Below are positions 17,859-27,594 of a DNA stretch of 64,000 nt, one piece after another. The position numbers were made by a program, and so were the translations under genes. Where the stretch lies: positions 10,353 to 74,352 of the forward strand of contig JAADFL010000006.1 in the NCBI GenBank assembly GCA_013152945.1, read 5' to 3'. Every line of letters begins with the position of its first letter. Position 1 is the stretch's first letter. The DNA is from Deltaproteobacteria bacterium. Lineage in GTDB: Bacteria; Myxococcota_A; JAADFL01. The notes below the pieces were generated by a model that was given only the letters and a program-made list of their open reading frames with translations, was not told the DNA's origin and searched no databases.

Positions 17859-19529
17859 TCACCCGAAAAAGAACCTTCTGATATCATTCCAGAAAGCCAG
17901 ACCCATCAACATGATGAGGAGTGACAACCCGACAAGATTGACAGCCTCTCTTGTTTTTAAGCTCATGGGTCTTCGCCTCGCGCCTTCGATCAGGAGAATC
18001 AGGATTTGCCCTGAATCCAGCAAAGGAATGGGAATCAACAGGTTCAACAACCCCAGACCGATACTTATCAGCCCAAGCACCTTGAGCCAAGGAGTCAAGC
18101 CCGCCTCGGCAGCCCTTGCCGCAACCGAGAAAATCATGATCGGACCACCCAGGCTCTTGGTCGAAATCTTTCCTGTAATCATCTTGTAGAGTCCCCTGAC
18201 TGTCACGTCCACGAATCCCCAAGTTTCTCTAAAAGACCGGCCTGCAGCAAATAACAACCTCTCATTATTCGGAACCATGACCATGGGTCGACGCTCACCA
18301 TGGAGTAAGGAATACGCGCCTACTTGGTAGACCTTGACCTGGCGTCCGAGTTCATCCTCTTTTTGCTTGGCCTTTAGTGAGAGTTGGATGCCGACCTCGC
18401 TTCCCCGGCGGATCACCACCAAATCCACGGGCTTTCCAGAGGCAGCCACCTGGTTCGCCAGGTCTGCAAAATCATCCCATGCCGGCACATCCCGGCCCTG
18501 GACACTTTTTATTCTATCACCGGGCTCCAAGCCCGCCTTGGCCGCAAGTCCGTCCGGATCCACCCTCCCAATATAGAGATCACCGGATTCCAAGCCTCTT
18601 GCAGGACTACCTTCAACAGCAGGTGGGAGCACAATTTCGATGACCTTTGCGTCACCGGATTCACTTGTCCCATAGCGGCCTCTTGGAACAGGCCTTGGAA
18701 AAGGCCGTCTTGAAACCGTTAACCTGACATTCTTTCCCGCGGCTTTTGTCAACATCTCCTTGACCTGTAAAAAACGCTCTACCGGTTTGTCGTCGATCTT
18801 CAAAATTCTGTCACCTGTACGCAATCCGGCCTTGTACGCAAGAGAAGATGGTTTATCGATACCGATTACGGCCGGCCTGAACATGACTGAAAAACCTACA
18901 CGAAAAACCTGATGCTTTTCCCCGAAGTTGTCTTCCACGGACTTCTTGGCCGGTGTAACCACAATCTCACGGATACTGCCGTGTCTCTTTACCTTGAACT
19001 TCAATGGATTGGCTCCAAGCTCCTGTATCACCGCGGGCACTTCACTCCAGTAATGAATCTTTCGTCCTGATATCTCGACAATCCTGTCACCGGGTTCGAA
19101 GCCAGCGGCCTGGGCGGGGCTGTCCATCATCACCTCACCGATATAAGGTCCGGGACGCTCGCTTGCAGCCAGGTACACGAAAAAGAATATGACCACCGGC
19201 AACACCAGGTTGGACAGGGGACCAGCCGCATAGATGACGGCCTGCTTCCACCTCGGAATGGCCCGTAACGATCTCTCTCTTTCCGCAGCATCCACAGGCT
19301 CATTCGGTTCCTCTCCCAGTGCCTTCACATATCCGCCCAAAGGCACCCATGCAACCTGGTATTCCGTCTCACCTTTCCTGAATCGCAACCCTGGAATCGC
19401 CTTTCCAAAGCCTAATGAAAATTTCAGCACCTTGACACCAAAAGCCTTCATGGCCAAAAAGTGCCCCAACTCGTGTATGAATATCAGTATGCCCAAGAGG
19501 AAAACAGCGCCAAGAAGCTGAATCATCAT
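17859..19529 (-). CDS. rseP: RseP-type site-2 intramembrane metalloprotease with three PDZ domains
   Basis: 556 aa, about 100 longer than E. coli RseP. The zinc motif HELGH (residues 19-23) lies in the first membrane helix. Three PDZ-like domains follow (about 128-200, 215-290 and 310-390), each with a GxRTGD or GxEPGD-type turn. The C-terminal membrane part has the second active-site motif in the form NLLIPIPLLDSGQ, where most members read LDGGH or LDGGR; the Asp ligand is kept. It would cleave anti-sigma factors or signal peptide remnants. The start overlaps the dxr stop by ATGA. Confidence 0.95.
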   Translation of the reverse strand: MMIQLLGAVFLLGILIFIHELGHFLAMKAFGVKVLKFSLGFGKAIPGLRFRKGETEYQVAWVPLGGYVKALGEEPNEPVDAAERERSLRAIPRWKQAVIYAAGPLSNLVLPVVIFFFVYLAASERPGPYIGEVMMDSPAQAAGFEPGDRIVEISGRKIHYWSEVPAVIQELGANPLKFKVKRHGSIREIVVTPAKKSVEDNFGEKHQVFRVGFSVMFRPAVIGIDKPSSLAYKAGLRTGDRILKIDDKPVERFLQVKEMLTKAAGKNVRLTVSRRPFPRPVPRGRYGTSESGDAKVIEIVLPPAVEGSPARGLESGDLYIGRVDPDGLAAKAGLEPGDRIKSVQGRDVPAWDDFADLANQVAASGKPVDLVVIRRGSEVGIQLSLKAKQKEDELGRQVKVYQVGAYSLLHGERRPMVMVPNNERLLFAAGRSFRETWGFVDVTVRGLYKMITGKISTKSLGGPIMIFSVAARAAEAGLTPWLKVLGLISIGLGLLNLLIPIPLLDSGQILILLIEGARRRPMSLKTREAVNLVGLSLLIMLMGLAFWNDIRRFFFG

Positions 19530-20707
19530 TCACCGTCCCTTTCGCTTCGTCCTTTTCGTGCGAGCAAATCTTCGGCCCTCACCCGGGCCTCGGCCAATAA
19601 ATCGATTACCTGGTCAAGGGACGACGGATTACCCGAAGGCGCGTCATTCAGTACCTGCTCCACCAGCCAGGCAATACGGAGAAATTCCAACCTCCCGGAC
19701 AAGAAGGCATCTACCGCCACTTCGTCGGCAGCACAAAGCGCAGCTACTGCCGCCTGGCCCTTTGAAAGCGCCCGCCTCGCAAGTGACAGGCATGGAAACC
19801 GGCCGACATCGGGCTCCTGGAAAGTCAAGCCCCCCAGGGAAGTCAGGTCCAGAGGCTGCAAATCGAGTTCCAGCCTTTCCGGACAACTCAATGCATACGC
19901 AATAGGCAGCTTCATGTCAGGATTACCAAGCTGCGCGACAATCGCCCCATCCTTGTACTGAACCATGCCGTGTACGACGCCCTCGGGATGGACTAATACG
20001 GATATGTCATCCCCTGGTAGATTGAAAAGCCACCTGGCCTCGATAACTTCGAGGCCCTTGTTCATCAAGGTCGCGGAATCGATTGTTACCTTCCTGCCCA
20101 TGTTCCAAACAGGATGCCGTAATGCCTGCTCCGGGGTAACAGCAGCCAAATCATCAAGGGTCATGTTTCGAAATGGTCCGCCCGAGGCGGTCAGAAAAAG
20201 CCTTTTGACCCCTATGGGTTCCCTTCCGCCCATTACCTGGAACAATGCAGAGTGCTCACTGTCTATGGGCCGTACCTCGCCGCCGGCTTTGGCAGCCTCG
20301 GTAAGCAGAAGCGGTCCCCCCAATACAAGCGCCTCCTTGTTGGCCAAAGCCAGGTTCTTGCCCGCCTTTGCCGCTTCGAAAACAGGAATCAGCCCGGCCG
20401 TGCCGGACATGGCTGCAACAACAAGGTCGACGTTTTCAGCCAAAGCAGCACGGGACGCAGCCTTGGGACCGTGAACTATCCGGACATGTGAAAGTTGTTT
20501 ATCGGATCGCAATATATCCGCAGGCCCTACTTGCTCACAAGCAATCAAGCCGGCCCCAAACTCCAAGGCCTGCCGTCTCAACAGCTCCGGGTTGCTGCCC
20601 TTTGCAGCCAATGAAACCACCTTGAACCTGCCCGGATGCCTAGCCACCACATCGAGAGTCGATCTCCCGATGCTCCCCGTAGATCCGAGAAGGGCAATAC
20701 CTTGCAA
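19526..20707 (-). CDS. dxr: 1-deoxy-D-xylulose-5-phosphate reductoisomerase
   Basis: 393 aa from a TTG start at 20707, with TAAGGAG 7 bases upstream. NADPH-binding loop LLGSTGSIGRSTLD at the N-terminus, then ALANKEALVLGG and the metal/substrate segment DSEHSALFQ. The downstream LTASGGPF motif and the WNMGRKVTIDSATLMNKGLE block (TIDSATLMNKG) are intact. It makes MEP, the second step of the non-mevalonate isoprenoid pathway, feeding UppS upstream in the same operon. Confidence 0.98.
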   Translation of the reverse strand: MQGIALLGSTGSIGRSTLDVVARHPGRFKVVSLAAKGSNPELLRRQALEFGAGLIACEQVGPADILRSDKQLSHVRIVHGPKAASRAALAENVDLVVAAMSGTAGLIPVFEAAKAGKNLALANKEALVLGGPLLLTEAAKAGGEVRPIDSEHSALFQVMGGREPIGVKRLFLTASGGPFRNMTLDDLAAVTPEQALRHPVWNMGRKVTIDSATLMNKGLEVIEARWLFNLPGDDISVLVHPEGVVHGMVQYKDGAIVAQLGNPDMKLPIAYALSCPERLELDLQPLDLTSLGGLTFQEPDVGRFPCLSLARRALSKGQAAVAALCAADEVAVDAFLSGRLEFLRIAWLVEQVLNDAPSGNPSSLDQVIDLLAEARVRAEDLLARKGRSERDGE

Positions 20708-20717
20708 GGTCGACTCC

Positions 20718-21581
20718 TTACAGCGGATGAAGCCACATGGCGTATATCAAAACAACCGGTCCGGTGAAAAGCACCGCATCCATTCTGTCCAGTATTCCAC
20801 CATGCCCTGGCAATATAGTCCCTGAATCCTTTACACCCCGGGCCCGCTTAAAAACAGATTCAACCAAGTCTCCGACTTGTCCGAAAATCCCTCCAAAAAG
20901 GCCGAGGATTAATGCATCCGTTATGGTCAGGCCGGGAAAATAGATCACTTCCGACAACAGGAGCCACGCCACTCCCATGAACAACCCCCCGATTGCACCC
21001 TCCCAGGTCTTTTTCGGGGACACCCGGGGAAAAAGCTTTCTCTTGCCCAGAAAACGACCGGAAAAATAGGCGCCCGTGTCGTTCAACCAATTGAGCCCGA
21101 GCAAGACCAGGATCCAACGCCAGCCGACCCCGGTCCCGCCTATATCACGAATGACGGCAAGACATGCGAACAATACCCCGCAATAGACAGCGCCCAGTAA
21201 CATGTACCCGCTTTGGTCCATGGCCTCCTTCGGGTCAGGGGTGGAGAAAAGATGAAAAAGCATTGCCAAGATCGGAGCAAAAATACCCAACCACAACAAT
21301 ACCGGCACGAAATACACCGGTTGATGCTCCATATGGCCGTTGCCATGCACGTATTCCAGCATCAACAGGAAAGATCCGGTAAAATAGGAAAGTCCCAGGA
21401 TGATGGAGGTCATTCTTGCCGAAAACGTGTCCTGCGTCATCCGGGCGAATTCATACAACGCCACCAAGCAGGCGATTGATGCAAGGGCCCACCATCCCCA
21501 ATCCGGCCCAAGGATCAATAGGGCCAGTAAACCCGGCACCACGACCAACGCCACCATTACCCTGGCCGCGAGATTACTCAT
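20718..21581 (-). CDS. cdsA: phosphatidate cytidylyltransferase CdsA
   Basis: 287 aa. About seven hydrophobic helices and the CDP-alcohol signature region near the C-terminus (SPKKTWEGAIGG, then DLVESVFKR and KDSGTILPGHGGILDRMD). It converts phosphatidate and CTP to CDP-diacylglycerol for phospholipid synthesis. GGGAAG precedes the ATG at 21581 by 8 bases. It lies 10 bases before dxr and 35 after uppS. Confidence 0.97.
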   Translation of the reverse strand: MSNLAARVMVALVVVPGLLALLILGPDWGWWALASIACLVALYEFARMTQDTFSARMTSIILGLSYFTGSFLLMLEYVHGNGHMEHQPVYFVPVLLWLGIFAPILAMLFHLFSTPDPKEAMDQSGYMLLGAVYCGVLFACLAVIRDIGGTGVGWRWILVLLGLNWLNDTGAYFSGRFLGKRKLFPRVSPKKTWEGAIGGLFMGVAWLLLSEVIYFPGLTITDALILGLFGGIFGQVGDLVESVFKRARGVKDSGTILPGHGGILDRMDAVLFTGPVVLIYAMWLHPL

Positions 21582-21616
21582 TACGATCTTCCCGGATCGA
21601 CTTCATACATGGGTTC

Positions 21617-22330
21617 TCAATCATTCCTCACCTGTGTGCCTACAAGGCCGAACCGTCTATCCCTGCTCTCAAACACGTCCAATGCACGAAACAGTTCCTT
21701 TTTCCGGAAGTCCGGCCACAGGGTCTTCGTAAAGTAGAGTTCGGTGTACGCCAATTGCCACAACAGGAAATTGCTCACCCTTTGTTCCCCACCGGTCCTT
21801 ATCAGTAAATCCGGATCAGGCTGGCCCGAAGTGTAGAGGTTGTCATTTAGCGCGTTGAAATCTATTTCTTCAGGTTCCAGGTCTCCTCTCGAAACCGCCC
21901 TGCAAATCAACCTCGCCGCCCTTGCCAGTTCCTCCCTCCCCGAGTAGGAGAGCGCGATATTGAGCACCATGTCATTATTGTGGGCAGAGTCTTCAATGAC
22001 TTCTTCAAGTAGTCCGTTCACCCAGTCAGGCAGTCTTTCTATTTCTCCGATTGGGTTCAGCCTGATACCATTATCCAACAACTTCTTCTTTTCCTTGCGC
22101 AGGTAAATGGAGAGCAATTCCATGAGGCCGTCAACCTCGTCTTTCGGCCGTCCCCAGTTCTCGCTGGAAAACGCATACAAAGTAAGATGGGGGATGTTCA
22201 GCTCCCTGCAGGCGGTCACCACTACGTCAACCGAACGGGCTCCACGCCGATGGCCTTCCAGCCTGGGCAGCCCTTTCCTCTCGGCCCAACGTCCGTTCCC
22301 ATCCATAATGATCGCCACATGGCGGGGCAA
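21617..22330 (-). CDS. uppS: undecaprenyl diphosphate synthase (cis-prenyltransferase)
   Basis: 237 aa from a TTG at 22330; no clear Shine-Dalgarno, but the next residues already form the conserved start HVAIIMDGNGRWA. Also seen: GHRRGA, YAFSSENWGRP and the RTGGEQRVSNFLLWQLAYTE region (RTGGE, SNFLLWQ). It makes the C55 lipid carrier for peptidoglycan and O-antigen. It is 11 bases after frr. Confidence 0.97.
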   Translation of the reverse strand: MPRHVAIIMDGNGRWAERKGLPRLEGHRRGARSVDVVVTACRELNIPHLTLYAFSSENWGRPKDEVDGLMELLSIYLRKEKKKLLDNGIRLNPIGEIERLPDWVNGLLEEVIEDSAHNNDMVLNIALSYSGREELARAARLICRAVSRGDLEPEEIDFNALNDNLYTSGQPDPDLLIRTGGEQRVSNFLLWQLAYTELYFTKTLWPDFRKKELFRALDVFESRDRRFGLVGTQVRND

Positions 22331-22341
22331 TCTACGGCCGG

Positions 22342-22899
22342 TCAGAATTCCAGTACCTCCTTTTCCTTGGCCTGGACCATCTCGTCGACCTTTTTCGTCC
22401 CTTCGTCGGTTCGTTTCTGCACCTCGTCAATGGCCCGGTGCAGATCGTCTTCGGATATTTCGCCGTCTTTCTGAAGGCTCTTGAGCATCTCCTTGGCATC
22501 CCTCCGGTGATTTCTTATGGCAATCTTGCTGTCCTCACCGGTTCTCCTTACGACCTTCACCAGTTCCTTTCTTCTTTCCTCGGTCAGGGAAGGGATAGGA
22601 AGCCTGATAATATTTCCGTCGTTCATGGGATTCAGTCCCAGGTCGGCCCCGCTAATCGCCTTCTCGATGTCCGATAACACGTTCTTATCCCAGGGATTTA
22701 TAACTATCAACCTGGGTTCCGGCACTGCCAGAGTAGCCATCTGGTTCAACGGCGTGGGCGTGCCATAATAGTTAACCTTGATACCATCAAGCAAGGTAAC
22801 GGAAGCCCTGCCTGTTCTTATTCGAGCCAAGTCCCTCCTCAAAGCGTCATGGCTCTTACTGATGGATTCTTCCAACTCCTTGATCGTATCATCGATCAT
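22342..22899 (-). CDS. frr: ribosome recycling factor
   Basis: 185 aa from the ATG at 22899 (GGGAGG 8 bases upstream), the exact family length. The open frame runs to 23052 but would add 51 residues overlapping pyrH. Conserved blocks include RTGRASVTLLDGIKVNYYG, VINPWDK and RRDAKEMLK. It releases 70S ribosomes after termination together with EF-G. It lies between pyrH and uppS, the common deltaproteobacterial order. Confidence 0.97.
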   Translation of the reverse strand: MIDDTIKELEESISKSHDALRRDLARIRTGRASVTLLDGIKVNYYGTPTPLNQMATLAVPEPRLIVINPWDKNVLSDIEKAISGADLGLNPMNDGNIIRLPIPSLTEERRKELVKVVRRTGEDSKIAIRNHRRDAKEMLKSLQKDGEISEDDLHRAIDEVQKRTDEGTKKVDEMVQAKEKEVLEF

Positions 22900-22948
22900 C
22901 TGCACACCTCCCACGACTATTGCTTCTTTGATAGGCTCCCGGCTTATT

Positions 22949-23671
22949 TCACGTTTCTTCGTCTGAAACCAGGGTGCCGATTTTTTCATGATTGACCGCT
23001 CTCTTGATGTTTCCGGGCACTGTAAGATTGAAAACCACCAGGGGCATACCATTCTCCTTGCAAAGAGAAATGGCCGTCAGGTCCATGACCTTAAGACCAC
23101 GCCTCAATACTTCCTGGTAAGTCAACCTGTCGAAAAAAACCGCCCTGGGATCCTCCTTTGGATCGGCATCGTATACGCCATCGACCTTGGTCGCCTTGAA
23201 AAGCACATCCGACTTGAGTTCTATGGCTCTTAGTGCCGCGGCCGTATCAGTTGTAAAATACGGATTCCCTGTGCCGGCGGCCAGCATTACCACCCGTCCC
23301 TTTTCAATATGATGTAACGCCTTCCTGCGAATATAGGGCTCCGCCACTTGATCCACCTTCATGGCGGACATTACCCGTGCCTCTATACCCGACCTTTCAA
23401 GGTTGTCCTGCAAGGCAAGTGCGTTTATCACGGTTGCAAGCATTCCCATGCTGTCGCCCTGGGCTCGATCGATTCCCGCCTTGCTCAATGCAGCGCCACG
23501 GACCATATTGCCGCCTCCCACGACCACGGCCACCTGAGTTCCCGCCAATACCACCTCACGTATCTCACCGGCAATGTCCTCGAGAACATCAGGGCTCAAG
23601 GTCTCGCCACTATCACCGGCCAGGGCCTCTCCCGATAATTTCAACAGTACTCGTCGATAGGGCGCTTTCAA
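22949..23671 (-). CDS. pyrH: uridylate kinase (UMP kinase)
   Basis: 240 aa from a TTG at 23671 preceded by GGAGGAGGGGG. Amino-acid-kinase fold: LLKLSGEAL at the N-terminus, [30 protein letters not shown] and [13 protein letters not shown]. It phosphorylates UMP to UDP; bacterial PyrH is hexameric and GTP-activated. It lies 49 bases before frr and 74 after tsf. Confidence 0.97.
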   Translation of the reverse strand: MKAPYRRVLLKLSGEALAGDSGETLSPDVLEDIAGEIREVVLAGTQVAVVVGGGNMVRGAALSKAGIDRAQGDSMGMLATVINALALQDNLERSGIEARVMSAMKVDQVAEPYIRRKALHHIEKGRVVMLAAGTGNPYFTTDTAAALRAIELKSDVLFKATKVDGVYDADPKEDPRAVFFDRLTYQEVLRRGLKVMDLTAISLCKENGMPLVVFNLTVPGNIKRAVNHEKIGTLVSDEET

Positions 23672-23745
23672 AACAACCCCCTCCTCCGCCTAATCATTCT
23701 TCCTTAGCTTAATAGCTCTTCACGGACCAAGGCAAAGAACAGGAC

Positions 23746-24366
23746 CTACTCCTCGCCCGTGTCTTCCTGCCCTTCCCCGAGCCCGAACCTCGCGAATCGC
23801 CTTATCTCGATCTTTTCACCGATCTTGGCCCGGAGCTCATCCTGGAGCTGCTGTACGGTTCTATCCTGGTCCTTGACAAAAGCCTGCTCCATCAAAACGA
23901 CTTCACGGCGCCATTTCTTAAGCTTACCATCGACTATCTTGTTTACAATATTTTCGGGTTTGCCTTGTTCGAGAGCCTGGGCCTTGTAGATTCGGCTCTC
24001 TTTGTCAATTTCCTCTTGGTCCAGTTCTTCCGGTTTGACGCACAATGGGGCCGTCGCAGCGATCTGCATTGCAACGTCCTTCACGAATTGCTGGAATTCC
24101 TCGTTCTTTGCCACAAAATCGGTTTCGCAATTTACTTCCACGAGCACACCAAGCTTACCGCCCGGATGGATATATGAATGAATAAGTCCTTCCTTGGCGG
24201 TCCTGGCCTGTCTTTTCTTGGCAGAGGCCAGGCCCTTTTGTCTCAGGAACTCCACGGCCTTTTCCGTGTCACCACCGGTTTCCTGTAGGGCCTTCTTGCA
24301 ATCCATCATTCCGGCGCCGGTCTTTTCCCGTAACGCCTTTACCTGCTTTGCGTTTATTTCCGCCAT
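23746..24366 (-). CDS. tsf: translation elongation factor Ts
   Basis: 206 aa from the ATG at 24366, with GGAGTGAGG upstream; an earlier in-frame start at 24405 would overlap rpsB. N-terminal UBA-like domain (KQVKALREKTGAGMMDCKKAL, with TGAGMMDCK diagnostic) and the EVNCETDFVA motif of the core. The C-terminal part is short, as in compact EF-Ts proteins with one core subdomain. It regenerates EF-Tu-GTP. It lies 4 bases after rpsB. Confidence 0.97.
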   Translation of the reverse strand: MAEINAKQVKALREKTGAGMMDCKKALQETGGDTEKAVEFLRQKGLASAKKRQARTAKEGLIHSYIHPGGKLGVLVEVNCETDFVAKNEEFQQFVKDVAMQIAATAPLCVKPEELDQEEIDKESRIYKAQALEQGKPENIVNKIVDGKLKKWRREVVLMEQAFVKDQDRTVQQLQDELRAKIGEKIEIRRFARFGLGEGQEDTGEE

Positions 24367-24370
24367 TTCC

Positions 24371-25318
24371 TCACTCCTCTCCCGCAGCCTGATCCGTCTT
24401 GGCATTCACCGGATCTGTTGCACCGCTCGATTCCTGCACTTTTTCCTCCCCGCCGATTCCCGACTCCGCTGTTCCGGCCTCGCCGGTATCCTCTTTTTCT
24501 TCTTCAACCTTTTGCACATTGGCCTCCTTTGGAATAACACCCTTACGCTGCACGGCAGTGGACCCTTCGGCCTCAAGTTTCTCGCCCGGAACCACCTCCC
24601 GCGATTCCCTGGCTTCGGCTTCCACGATCTTGTCCTTGGCCTGCTTGCGTCCTTCCAGCACGGCATCGGCTATGGCCGAAGCAAAAAGCCTGATCGACCT
24701 TATGGCATCGTCGTTGCCCGGTAATGGAAAATCGATCGGATCCGGATCGCAATTCGTATCCGTTATTGCTATGACCGGGATTCCCAGCTTGTTCACCTCC
24801 GCAACTGCAATGGCCTCCTTCGAGGGATCCACTACAAACAAGACATCCGTAGGCTTGGTCATTTCCTTTATACCGTCCAGATTTCTCTTGAGCTTGAAGA
24901 GAAGTTTCTCTTTCTTCAACGCCTCTTTCTTGCTCAGCTTTTCGAATCCGCCTTGTTCCTTTTCTTTTTCCAAGGCAATAAGACGGTCGATACTACTCTT
25001 GACGGTTTTGAAATTGGTCAGGGTTCCTCCCAGCCACCGGTGGATCACGTAATATTGTTCACACCGCTCCGCTTCCTGCCTGATCACCTCCTGTGCCTGT
25101 TTTTTCGTCCCGACAAAGAGAACCGTTCCGCCACTGGCCACTGTCTTCACAACAAAGCTATATGCCTTGTGGAACATCCTCATGGTCTTTTGCAAGTCGA
25201 TGATGTAGATTCCGTCCCTGGGGCCATAGATGTACGGCTTCATCTTCGGGTTCCAACGTTTGGTCTGATGACCGAAGTGAACCCCTGCATCCAGCATCTG
25301 TCTCATTGAAATACTCAT
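24371..25318 (-). CDS. rpsB: 30S ribosomal protein S2 with a long acidic tail
   Basis: 315 aa from the ATG at 25318 (GGAGG 5 bases upstream). The S2 core begins [18 protein letters not shown] and carries RWLGGTLTN and ALGIP-type [19 protein letters not shown] blocks. After about residue 235 it continues for some 80 residues of Glu/Ala/Gly/Lys-rich low complexity, where S2 proteins usually stop near 230-260. The tail is probably disordered. It is the first gene of the run to asd. Confidence 0.97.
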   Translation of the reverse strand: MSISMRQMLDAGVHFGHQTKRWNPKMKPYIYGPRDGIYIIDLQKTMRMFHKAYSFVVKTVASGGTVLFVGTKKQAQEVIRQEAERCEQYYVIHRWLGGTLTNFKTVKSSIDRLIALEKEKEQGGFEKLSKKEALKKEKLLFKLKRNLDGIKEMTKPTDVLFVVDPSKEAIAVAEVNKLGIPVIAITDTNCDPDPIDFPLPGNDDAIRSIRLFASAIADAVLEGRKQAKDKIVEAEARESREVVPGEKLEAEGSTAVQRKGVIPKEANVQKVEEEKEDTGEAGTAESGIGGEEKVQESSGATDPVNAKTDQAAGEE

Positions 25319-25554
25319 GGAAACCTCCTGCTTCCGGGTTAAGCCTCCGCCCACGTGCGGTTTCCTCCGCCAAAACACCGTCCGAAACGGATCGGCACCC
25401 GAGGCGGGCCCACGCGGTGCGTGTGTTCTACCCGGCCACTTTGACCGGGCGAGATATGGCTCAATATCACAGGCTCGCACCAAGGGCAAGCAGGAAATGG
25501 CAGTAAGCAACACCGCTTGACTCCAGGATGTCGAAGTCATACCCCGGTTCCTGT
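25319..25554 (-). promoter_or_regulatory. rpsB leader region
   Basis: GC-rich 5' region of rpsB with inverted repeats, for example CCCGG-N9-CCGGG and a CGCACCGCGTG segment near 25410. Such leaders often mediate S2 autoregulation, but no consensus structure was confirmed. No strong -35/-10 was found for rpsB. Confidence 0.3.
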
Positions 25555-25583
25555 TTGACACAGGGTCGCACGGTCCCTATTTT
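25555..25583 (+). promoter_or_regulatory. sigma-70-type promoter of smsC
   Basis: TTGACA (25555-25560), a 17-base spacer and TATTTT (25578-25583), 32 bases before the smsC start. A perfect -35, ideal spacing and a fair -10. Confidence 0.65.
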
Positions 25584-25614
25584 AATGCACCGGTTGAATA
25601 CGCGGAGGAGCGAC

Positions 25615-26400
25615 ATGCTTAAAATCGAAAATCTTCACGTTGAAATCAAGGGCAGGGAAATCCTGCATGGTATCTCATTAGAGGTTCCGGATGGGGAAGT
25701 ACATGCCCTGCTTGGACCCAATGGTTCGGGAAAGAGTACCTTGCTCATGGCTGCCATGGGATTTTCCGGGTACGCCGTTACAAAGGGCCGGGTACTGCTT
25801 GACGGAAAAGATATCACCCACATACCCATCAACGAACGGGCACGGGCCGGACTAGGCATCGCATTTCAAAGGCCTCCCATAGTCAAAGGGATTAAAACGA
25901 AACATCTGGTTGCAATTTGCATGAACAACGGAAAGATACCGGGGCAAGACACGAGCATGCGTAAGGACGTGGAAATTCTTGCAGAGGATATGCACTGCCG
26001 GCCGTTCCTGGACAGGGAGCTCAACTCAGGGCTGTCCGGAGGTGAAATGAAACGTTCCGAACTCATGCAACTGTTGGCCCAGGATCCAAGGATGGTTCTG
26101 CTGGACGAGCCCGAGTCGGGCGTGGACATAGAGAACATCGCACTGCTCGGCAAGGCAATAAATAGGTTGCTGGGCAGGAACCCGGAGCCGAATGGAAAGG
26201 AATCGCTGAAAGAAAAACGAATTCAGAGGAGGAGATCCGCATTGATAATCACCCACACCGGACACATTCTGAATTACCTGTTCTCTGATCGGGGTTACGT
26301 GATGATCGACGGGTACATAGCATGTGAAGGTAATCCCAGGGAACTTCTCGGCACCGTGGAGAAGTACGGGTACAAGGAGTGCTTGAAGTGCGTGGTATAA
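25615..26400 (+). CDS. sufC: Fe-S assembly ABC-type ATPase SmsC/SufC
   Basis: 261 aa from the ATG at 25615 (GGAGGAG 5 bases upstream); an earlier ATG at 25528 lies before the promoter. Walker A GPNGSGKST (about residues 34-42), ABC signature LSGGEMKRSE, Walker B MVLLDEPESGVD and a switch His in ALIITHTGHIL. The ESGVD variant and the following single SufB-like gene fit the minimal SmsCB system described in anaerobes and archaea. There is no SufD, SufS or SufE nearby. Confidence 0.93.
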   Translation: MLKIENLHVEIKGREILHGISLEVPDGEVHALLGPNGSGKSTLLMAAMGFSGYAVTKGRVLLDGKDITHIPINERARAGLGIAFQRPPIVKGIKTKHLVAICMNNGKIPGQDTSMRKDVEILAEDMHCRPFLDRELNSGLSGGEMKRSELMQLLAQDPRMVLLDEPESGVDIENIALLGKAINRLLGRNPEPNGKESLKEKRIQRRRSALIITHTGHILNYLFSDRGYVMIDGYIACEGNPRELLGTVEKYGYKECLKCVV

Positions 26401-27450
26401 ACAAAAAACAGGAGAAATTCCTCAAGGTCGGAATAGACATCGAAGAGGACTCCAGGAGCGGCACATTCATACAGGAAGAGGACAAGGTGGTTTCCTGCGG
26501 TGTGAAACAACAAGGAGTCGAGTTACTGCCCGTAAGGGATGCAATAAATGGTAATTACAGGGAATACTTCGGAAAAGCACTGTCCGATGAAAGCGATCTC
26601 GATGATTTTTCAAATGGTTACTTCATACGGGCGTTACCGGGCGCCCATCCGCTGTTTCCTGTTCAGGCCTTGCCTTTACATGTCCGAGGAAGGCTCGGTA
26701 CAACAGGTCCACAACATCGTGGTGGCGGAAAATGGTTCGGACCTCAATGTCTTGACAGGTTGTACATCCGGATCGAGCAGCGGCACCCATCTCGGCAACT
26801 CGGAATTCTATGTAAAAAAGGGTGCAACACTGCACTTCACCATGATCCATGCCTGGGGGGAGGAGGTGGAAACCCTTCCCAGGACCGCTGTCATAGTTGA
26901 AGAAGGCGGCACCTTCATATCAGACTACATATCCATGCAGCCCGGAAAGAAGATAAAGATGTACCCTGCAGCATACCTGAAGGGCCCGGGTGCCACGGCC
27001 AGGTTCAACAGCGTTCTCGTGGGCCTGCCCGGGACATTAGTGGACATCGGTTCAAAGGTCTACCTACAGGCCGAAGGAACACGGGCCGAGGTCATCTCCA
27101 GAACCGTGTCCCTGGGAGGTGAGATAATCGCCAGAGGACGCCTGGTCGGAGAGGTCCCGGGAGTCAAAGCTCACTTGGAGTGCAAGGGCCTGCTCCTGCA
27201 TCCTGAAGGAAAGATCTTGGCAATTCCCGAGCTTGAGGGCCGTGCCGTTGATCTCGAGATGACCCACGAGGCTGCAGTCGGCAAGATCGACAAGGAGGAG
27301 GTCGAATATCTTATGGCCAGGGGAATGTCAAAGGAGGACGCGATTTCGGCAATAGTTCGGGGCTTCCTGAATGTCGAAATCCTCGGGTTGCCTGCCAAGC
27401 TCAAGCAGGACTTGGACGAAATAGTATCCGAAAGCAACAAGGCAAGTTGA
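26388..27450 (+). pseudogene. sufB: SmsB/SufB-like Fe-S scaffold protein, interrupted by a frameshift
   Basis: The reading frame starts at GTG 26388 (AAGGAG 8 bases upstream, overlapping the sufC stop) and encodes the family N-terminus up to YFIRALPG...FPVQA. The frame is then lost at GGCCTTGCC (TT at 26670-26671). Removing one T restores [12 protein letters not shown] and continues in the other frame through [19 protein letters not shown] to a normal C-terminus (HEAAVGKID... [18 protein letters not shown]). The joined product would be about 350 aa, right for SmsB. Because everything after the indel is well conserved, a sequence or assembly error, a very recent mutation or programmed shifting are all open. 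Confidence 0.85.
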
Positions 27451-27594
27451 AGGCTCAAACAGGTTATTAGAGTCGTTGCTGACGGTTTTTCCGGTATTCG
27501 GGTTGTGTGTGGGCGATGGATCGGAGTGATTGGCAAGGCGCTATAACAAAGGCCGTTCCTTGACCAGGAACCCGGCAGGCAATATGTTCAGGCC

